In this document: one piece after another, positions 58,938-64,000 of the stretch
How the letters are laid out: each line of letters begins with the position of its first letter
Numbering within the stretch: position 1 is the first letter of the stretch
DNA from: JAYRZB01 sp041916675
Lineage (GTDB): Bacteria; Pseudomonadota; Alphaproteobacteria; Rhizobiales; Devosiaceae
Assembly (NCBI GenBank): GCA_041916675.1
Contig: JAYRZB010000004.1
Coordinates: 124,001-188,000 of the forward strand
Reading direction: 5' to 3'
Length of the DNA stretch: 64,000 nucleotides
Program-made: the position numbers and the translations under genes
The notes under the pieces: generated by a model
Database searches by the model: none
Seen by the model: only the letters and a program-made list of their open reading frames with translations
What the model was told of the DNA's origin: nothing

Positions 58938-60137
58938 ATGTTTGGACGCGAACCCATGTCGATGACGGTTGAAATCAACAGCATGCGCCTTGCCGCCAGC
59001 GACTTGGCGGGCGCAAGCCATCCAGTTCCGGCCCACCTGTCGATCAACCCCGTTGGTGGGGCTGAGTGGGACCAGACGATTTCATCCTTTGGCGGCGTCG
59101 TTCAGGAACAGTTGTTTGCCTTTGCCCGCAGGCGCTGGCCCGATGTTGTGCTCGAGCCCGTGCTATTTTCAGATGGGAAAGCTGTGGTCGGGGGGGCGCT
59201 GATCATGCTGCAGGCTCTGCCGCTTGGTATCGGCTCGATCGCCATCAGCAAATGGGGCCCGATCCAGTCTCACCCCGCGCGCGCCGATCACGCATCAGTC
59301 TACGCCGGCATGGTTGAGGCTCTTCGCACCGAATATGCCGAAAAGCGCGGCATGATGCTCTCCATCCTGCCACGGGCTTCGCTCAGCCGCACCAATGCAG
59401 AATACGAGCACTTGCTCGCACGCGGCTTCCGCCCGGGCGCCGAACTGGCCTTTCCCAACCGCTATATCGTCAATCTGCGGCTCAGCGATGCCGAACAGCG
59501 CAAGAGCCTGCACCAGAAGTGGCGCTACCATCTGAACAAGTCGGAAAAAGCTGGCCTCACCTTCGAGCACGCCCCGCGTGATCGGTTCGAGGACTTCCAG
59601 GTGCTTTACCACTCGATGACGGATCGGAAGCAGTTTGCCGACTACTCGGCTTATGACACGCTGACCGACCTGATGAACATCGACGTTGAAGCCCTGCGCC
59701 CACAGATGTTCTTTGTCCGGCATGACGGTGAGCTGGTTGCCGGCGCCGTCATCTTCACCGCCGGCGATACCGCCGTTTATCTTTATGGCGCCACCAACGA
59801 CAAGGCTTTGCCGCTGCGCGCCGGATACTTCATGCAGTCGCGGGTGATTTCCTGGCTGCGCGATAACACCAGCGCCTCATGGTACGACCTTGGCGGCACC
59901 GACGGCTTCCAGGGCCTGCACCAGTTCAAGAAGGGCCTTGTCGGCGATGCCGGTGTCATCACGCCCATTCCGCGCGTCGCCAACTATGCGGCCAGCCCGA
60001 TGCAGTTGATGATTGGGCAGGGCGCTTTCTTTGCCCGCGAAGCCTACCATCGGGCCCGCAACAAGCTCGTCGGCATCATCAAACCCTCGACCCGGCCCTC
60101 GCAAACCGAAGCAGATACCCAGTATCTCGGAGAGTAA
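58938..60137 (+). CDS. FemAB-like aminoacyl/N-acyltransferase
   Basis: The 399-residue protein fits the FemA/FemB-like (tandem GNAT) family that adds amino acids to lipid II or acyl groups to sugars. Landmarks are LHQKWRYHLNKSEKAGLTFEH (about 190-211), the long FFVRHDGELVAGAVIFTAGDTAVYLYGATND strand pair and ASWYDLGGTDGFQGLHQFKKGLVGD, a hallmark of the FemX branch. The start could also be ATG at 58956. A flippase follows within two bases of its stop, so an envelope glycan or lipid-linked substrate is likely; the exact one is not known. Confidence 0.82.
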   Translation: MFGREPMSMTVEINSMRLAASDLAGASHPVPAHLSINPVGGAEWDQTISSFGGVVQEQLFAFARRRWPDVVLEPVLFSDGKAVVGGALIMLQALPLGIGSIAISKWGPIQSHPARADHASVYAGMVEALRTEYAEKRGMMLSILPRASLSRTNAEYEHLLARGFRPGAELAFPNRYIVNLRLSDAEQRKSLHQKWRYHLNKSEKAGLTFEHAPRDRFEDFQVLYHSMTDRKQFADYSAYDTLTDLMNIDVEALRPQMFFVRHDGELVAGAVIFTAGDTAVYLYGATNDKALPLRAGYFMQSRVISWLRDNTSASWYDLGGTDGFQGLHQFKKGLVGDAGVITPIPRVANYAASPMQLMIGQGAFFAREAYHRARNKLVGIIKPSTRPSQTEADTQYLGE

Positions 60138-60138
60138 G

Positions 60139-61464
60139 ATGGGGCTGCGGCGGCGTCTCGCCTCTCAGTCCGCCATCATCTTTGGCGTCCGCATAGCGGG
60201 GGCAGGGCTCATCTTCCTGGCCCAGGCGGTCCTGGCGCGCCTGTGGGGTGCTGAAATACTTGGCGACTACCTCCTGGTCTTTGCCGCCGTCAACCTGATC
60301 GCGGTGGCCATGCCCTTCGGTTTTCAGACCGTGGCCGCCTATTTTGCAGCCGAGTACCGGGCTCAAGGACAGGTGCGCCAACTGCGCCGCTTCCTTCGGC
60401 GCGCTTATCTGCATGTGGGCGCCAGCGCTGCGGTTCTGGCGGTCGGCTATCTCGTAATTCTCAGCCTGCCTGGCGCGGTGGCGCAGACGCTTGCTGCCTA
60501 CTGGCCGCAAGTCATCCTGCTTGCAACCGCCACGGGCATGGTCTTTGTCAGCGGTGCGGCGCTTGTCGGCCTCAAGCGACCCTATGCCGGCTTTTTCGCC
60601 GACGCCCTATTCCGCCCCATGGTCGTGCTGGCCAGCCTGGCTCTCGCGCTCGCCTTGTCGTCAGGCGGCGAGAGCCTTGGACAAATGCTCTCCATCCTGG
60701 GTGTGCTTTATGCCGTGATCGCAGTCATCCAGGCCGGCTATCTCGTCAGCGCCCTGACCACTGTCGCCGATACGCATGCGCCTCTGCGCGGCGAAGCCCG
60801 GCGCTGGTGGCGCTTCGCCTTGCCGTGGGCGGTCATCACGCTGGCAACCGATTTCTTCTTTGATCTCGACCTGATCCTGCTCGCCCCACAGCTCAGCCGC
60901 GAAGATCTGGCCATTTTTGGCGTCTGCGCCCGCATCTTTGCGTTGGTCGCCTTCGGTGTCTCGGCCGTCTATGCAGTCACGCTGCCCGATGTATTCGAAG
61001 CTGAAGCACTCAAGGATCGGCCCGGCTTCATGCGAAAGATTGGTGACGCCAATCTTGTTGCCACCGGTCTTGCCGTCCTGCTGCTGTTGTGTACTGCCAT
61101 CGGTGGGCAGTTCGCGCTCATGCTCTTTGGTCCGGCCTTTCAGGCCGGTTTTGTGCCATTACTCATCCTGTGCCTGTCGCTGGTGGTGCGCTCGGCAATC
61201 GGCCCGGCGTCGCTAGTGCTTTCGGTCAATGACCGGCCCTATGCCAGCCTGCCCGCAATTGGCCTGGGTCTGTTCACCCTTGTGCTCGCCAATCTGGCAT
61301 TGGTGCCAGCCTTGCATCTGGTTGGCGCGGCGCTGGCGGCGCTTCTGGCGATAACAGTCTGGTCCGTGTCGCTCTGGGCCACCGCACTGCGCATCACCGG
61401 GCTCGATGTCTCGGTGTTTCCCCGTATGCGACAGTTGGCCGCGCGCCAGAGCGGTCCCGTCTAG
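60139..61464 (+). CDS. Polysaccharide/oligosaccharide flippase (MOP superfamily)
   Basis: The 441-residue protein has about twelve transmembrane helices in the Wzx/RfbX-like pattern: SAIIFGVRIAGAGLIFLAQAVLARLWGAEILGDYLLVFAAVNL near the start and LVGAALAALLAITVWSVSLWATAL near the end. Such flippases move lipid-linked sugar units across the inner membrane. The ATG at 60139 uses GGAG within the stop region of the preceding gene, so both are one transcript. No glycosyltransferases are next to it. Its stop shares CTAG with the convergent gene. Confidence 0.85.
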   Translation: MGLRRRLASQSAIIFGVRIAGAGLIFLAQAVLARLWGAEILGDYLLVFAAVNLIAVAMPFGFQTVAAYFAAEYRAQGQVRQLRRFLRRAYLHVGASAAVLAVGYLVILSLPGAVAQTLAAYWPQVILLATATGMVFVSGAALVGLKRPYAGFFADALFRPMVVLASLALALALSSGGESLGQMLSILGVLYAVIAVIQAGYLVSALTTVADTHAPLRGEARRWWRFALPWAVITLATDFFFDLDLILLAPQLSREDLAIFGVCARIFALVAFGVSAVYAVTLPDVFEAEALKDRPGFMRKIGDANLVATGLAVLLLLCTAIGGQFALMLFGPAFQAGFVPLLILCLSLVVRSAIGPASLVLSVNDRPYASLPAIGLGLFTLVLANLALVPALHLVGAALAALLAITVWSVSLWATALRITGLDVSVFPRMRQLAARQSGPV

Positions 61465-62027
61465 CGGCCCAGCAGCGCACTGACCTTCTGCAAAATCTTG
61501 GCGGCGCGGCCCATGCTCATGCCGTGGTCATAGCCCTCAATGGCCTTGGTATAGGTCTTTTCGAGCACCGCATAATCCTGCCCGAAGATATGGTTTTTCA
61601 GAATGCAGGTCTGTTCGTAGCCGTAGCGGTTGAGCAGCTTGAGAGCCACTTCGTTCTCGGGCCGCACGAAGGTGAAGGCCTTGTGGAAGCGGTTGTTGTC
61701 CCAATGCGCGTCGAACACCCGCATGCCGTGCATGCCTAGTCGCGTTTCGCGGAAAGCCGGGAAAATCCACGACCAATAGCGGAACAATGCCCCATATTCC
61801 GGCCCGGAAACCAAGGCGCCGCCGGGCTTTCCGTCGCTGGTCAGGATGATCACGTGATAGGCGTCGTGGGCAATCAGCGCCCGCAAAAAGCCCTTGGTCA
61901 GTCGGCTCTTTTCGTGCGCCTTGAACAAGTCGTTATAGTGGGCGGATTCATCGATCACCGCCATCAGTTCGGCGTGCACCAGGTCGATATCGGCAAGGGT
62001 CGCCGGGCGGCTTCCGAGCTCGGGCAT
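61461..62027 (-). CDS. GNAT-like acetyltransferase
   Basis: A 188-residue protein with the pattern of a GNAT fold: MPELGSRPATLADIDLVHAELMAVIDE, YHVIILTSDGKPGGALVSGPEYGALFRYWSWIFPAFRETRLGMHGMRVFDAHW, and VALKLLNRYGYEQTCILKNHIFGQ at the end. The canonical R/Q-x-x-G-x-G/A loop is not clear, so the assignment is tentative. The ATG at 62027 is chosen over an open upstream frame. It is tail-to-tail with the flippase gene and head-to-head with acs over about 200 bases. Confidence 0.7.
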   Translation of the reverse strand: MPELGSRPATLADIDLVHAELMAVIDESAHYNDLFKAHEKSRLTKGFLRALIAHDAYHVIILTSDGKPGGALVSGPEYGALFRYWSWIFPAFRETRLGMHGMRVFDAHWDNNRFHKAFTFVRPENEVALKLLNRYGYEQTCILKNHIFGQDYAVLEKTYTKAIEGYDHGMSMGRAAKILQKVSALLGR

Positions 62028-62154
62028 AGGGGGTCTCCGCGCTGCAATGGCCTGCCATTGTCGCCGAGAAAGCCGCACAAATCGTGAAGAGACAACCACA
62101 CCGGAATACAACGTATCTGGTGGACGCTGGGACACTGGCCTGTTTGGGTCAATC

Positions 62155-62170
62155 TGGCAAGTGGTCTGCT
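62155..62170 (+). promoter_or_regulatory. Sigma-54-like promoter before acs
   Basis: TGGCAAGTGGTCTGCT compares with the consensus TGGCACG-N4-TTGCW, differing at two positions, and it keeps the invariant GG-N10-GC spacing. It would start transcription about 50 bases before the acs ATG. Needs support because this consensus occurs by chance. Confidence 0.4.
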
Positions 62171-62230
62171 TGTGCTGTTGGGGGGCAGTGGCTAGAACCA
62201 ATCTACGAGCTCAGCCTGGGGAGGAAATTT

Positions 62231-64000
62231 ATGAGCGAGAATCTGCTTTTCCCGCCGCGCCCGGAAACGGTCGCCAGAACGCATGTGAACGCGGCCCAAT
62301 ACGAGGCCATGTATGAGCGGTCCGTGCGTGAGCCCGATGCCTTTTGGGCCGAGCAGGCCAAGCGCGTCGATTGGGTAAGATTCCCCACCAGGATCAAGAA
62401 TACCACCTTCGAATATCCCAATGTGTCGGTGAAATGGTTCGAGGATGGCGTTCTCAATCTTTCCTACAACTGCATCGACCGGCATCTCGAAAAGCGCGGC
62501 GACCAGGTTGCCATCATCTGGGAGGGTGATGAGCCGGGCACGCAGGAGCTGATCACTTACCGCAAGCTGCACGAGCGCGTCTGCCGCTGCGCCAATGTGC
62601 TGAAATCGCTTGGCGTCAAGAAGGGCGACCGTGTCACCATCTATCTCCCGATGATCCCGCAGGCGGTCTATTCCATGCTTGCCTGCGCCCGCATCGGGGC
62701 GGTGCATTCGGTGGTCTTTGGCGGCTTCTCGCCCGATGCGCTTTCGGGCCGCATCAACGATTGCGACAGCCGCGTTGTCATCACCGCCGATGAAGGTCGG
62801 CGCGGCGGCAAGACCGTGCCGCTCAAGAAGAATGTCGATATCGCCCTGCAGAATGCGCCGGGTGTTGAAAAGGTCCTCGTCGTCCACAACACCGGTGCCG
62901 AAGTGCAGATGAAGGGCAGCCGCGACGTGTGGTGGAACGAAGCCGCCGCCGGCGTTGAACCCTTCTGCGACCCCGAACCGATGAATGCCGAGGACCCGCT
63001 TTTCATCCTCTACACCTCCGGCTCGACGGGCAAGCCCAAGGGCGTGCTGCACACCACTGGCGGTTATGCCGTCTGGACTTCGCTCACCCACCAGCTCACT
63101 TTCGACTACCAGGATGGTGAGGTTTACTGGTGCACGGCCGACGTGGGCTGGGTCACCGGCCATAGCTATATCGTTTATGGGCCGCTGCAGAACGGGGCGA
63201 CGACGCTCGTCTTCGAGGGCATCCCGAGCTATCCCGACGCCGGGCGCTTCTGGGATGTGGTCGACAAGCACAAGGTCAACATCTTCCACACCGCCCCCAC
63301 CGCCATCCGCGCCCTGATGGGCGCCGGTACCGAGTGGGTCGACAAGGCGGACCTGTCATCGCTGCGGCTCATCGGTTCGGTGGGCGAACCGATCAATCCC
63401 GAGGCCTGGCTCTGGTACCACAAGCACGTGGGCAAGGGCCGCTGCGAGATCGTTGATACCTGGTGGCAGACCGAGACCGGCGGCCACATGATCGCGCCTT
63501 TCCCCGGTGCCATTCCCACCAAGCCCGGTTCGGCCACTAAGCCGTTCTTTGGCGTGCAGCCGGTGGTTCTCTCGCCCGAAGGGGTCGAGCAGAAGGACAC
63601 CAAGGCCGAGGGCGTGCTGGTCATCAAGGACAGCTGGCCCGGCATGATGCGCACCGTCTACGGCGATCACGCGCGCTTCGTTTCAACCTACTTCGAAACC
63701 TATAAGGGCTATTATTTCACCGGCGATGGCTGCCGCCGCGATGAGGATGGCTATTATTGGATCACCGGCCGCGTCGATGACGTGCTCAACGTTTCGGGCC
63801 ACCGCCTGGGCACCGCCGAGATCGAAAGCGCGCTCGTCGCCCATCCCAAGGTCTCCGAGGCCGCCGTGGTCGGCTATCCGCATCATATAAAGGGGCAGGG
63901 GATCTATTCCTACGTCACCCTGATGGCGGGTGAGACCATGTCCGAGGAACTGCGCGTCGAGCTGCGCAACTGGGTCCGCAAGGAAATCGGCCCCATCGCC
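62231..64000 (+). CDS. acs: Acetyl-CoA synthetase, 3'-truncated by window edge
   Basis: Acs activates acetate to acetyl-CoA through acetyl-adenylate. The visible 590 residues are most of the about 650 of the family; the C-terminal catalytic lysine region lies beyond the window. The AMP-binding P-loop is YTSGSTGKPKG (261-271). Other landmarks are FGGFSPDALSGRINDC, TADVGWVTGHSYIVYGPL, the DTWWQTETGG motif and GDGCRRDEDGYYWITGRVDDVLNVSGHRLGTAEIE. The start follows GAGGAAATTT. A candidate sigma-54 element lies upstream. Confidence 0.97.
   Translation, partial: MSENLLFPPRPETVARTHVNAAQYEAMYERSVREPDAFWAEQAKRVDWVRFPTRIKNTTFEYPNVSVKWFEDGVLNLSYNCIDRHLEKRGDQVAIIWEGDEPGTQELITYRKLHERVCRCANVLKSLGVKKGDRVTIYLPMIPQAVYSMLACARIGAVHSVVFGGFSPDALSGRINDCDSRVVITADEGRRGGKTVPLKKNVDIALQNAPGVEKVLVVHNTGAEVQMKGSRDVWWNEAAAGVEPFCDPEPMNAEDPLFILYTSGSTGKPKGVLHTTGGYAVWTSLTHQLTFDYQDGEVYWCTADVGWVTGHSYIVYGPLQNGATTLVFEGIPSYPDAGRFWDVVDKHKVNIFHTAPTAIRALMGAGTEWVDKADLSSLRLIGSVGEPINPEAWLWYHKHVGKGRCEIVDTWWQTETGGHMIAPFPGAIPTKPGSATKPFFGVQPVVLSPEGVEQKDTKAEGVLVIKDSWPGMMRTVYGDHARFVSTYFETYKGYYFTGDGCRRDEDGYYWITGRVDDVLNVSGHRLGTAEIESALVAHPKVSEAAVVGYPHHIKGQGIYSYVTLMAGETMSEELRVELRNWVRKEIGPIA

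Noticed and set aside
62192..63289. A 365-codon open frame antisense to acs
   Set aside because: The acs frame carries all family motifs; the antisense product has no recognisable domain.

Overview
This 64 kb window is a continuous, densely packed chromosomal segment of a GC-rich alphaproteobacterium. The gene orders (ddl-ftsQ-ftsA-ftsZ-lpxC-bamD-recN-ligA and thyA-...-folA-hflK-hflC-DUF2065-degP-serB-miaA-...-ilvB-ilvN), the circularly permuted two-piece tmRNA, the two-PDZ Do protease and the DUF1127 microprotein point to Hyphomicrobiales (Rhizobiales). A Devosia/Pelagibacterium-like member is my best inference, not a proof. I see no rRNA, insertion sequence, prophage, CRISPR array or clear pseudogene. 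Both edges cut genes: ddl lacks its start and acs lacks its C-terminus.

Layout. 1-11.3 kb is the division and cell-wall cluster with envelope (lpxC, bamD) and DNA repair (recN, ligA) genes, interrupted by an opposite-strand VOC-family gene between ftsA and ftsZ. 11.3-15 kb holds two secreted proteins of unknown function and a PepP-type aminopeptidase. At 15.1-15.5 kb two very small tandem paralogous genes sit in front of prmA; the first seems to start at CTG. 15.5-23.2 kb carries prmA, a YbjQ protein, UvrD helicase and a large AsmA-like protein. 23.2-24.3 kb pairs tmRNA (tag ANDNYAEARLAA) with its adaptor gene sspB. 24.4-31 kb is the thyA-DUF4424-GNAT-folA operon followed by hflK-hflC-DUF2065-degP. 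31-38 kb has serB, miaA, a YbaK-type deacylase, a MATE pump, small envelope proteins and a DMT exporter.

38.1-53 kb contains most of the branched-chain amino acid pathway in three loci: ilvBN behind a leader peptide and terminator, ilvC behind a TetR-type gene with an 18-bp perfect palindrome, and leuA behind a leucine-rich mini-gene. Between them are Kup, an FMN reductase, a GFA protein, a UPF0303 protein, PhzF and a DNA alkyltransferase. 51.8-55.6 kb has a HisC-like aminotransferase and an arginine catabolic unit (arginase, ornithine cyclodeaminase) divergent from an Lrp/AsnC regulator. 55.8-64 kb has an exported MsrA, an MscS channel, tRNA-Lys(CTT), a TerC protein, a FemAB-like transferase with a flippase and a GNAT protein, and acs.

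The observations I rank highest are the CTG-started microprotein with its downstream paralogue, the tmRNA/sspB pairing, the two candidate amino-acid leader peptides (ilvB, leuA), the TetR palindrome beside ilvC, and a sigma-54-like element before acs. No gene-free stretch above 300 bases is left unexplained: 23881-24387 holds the tmRNA and 49855-50190 holds a mini-gene and a hairpin. Start codons were chosen by eye from Shine-Dalgarno spacing and family length.
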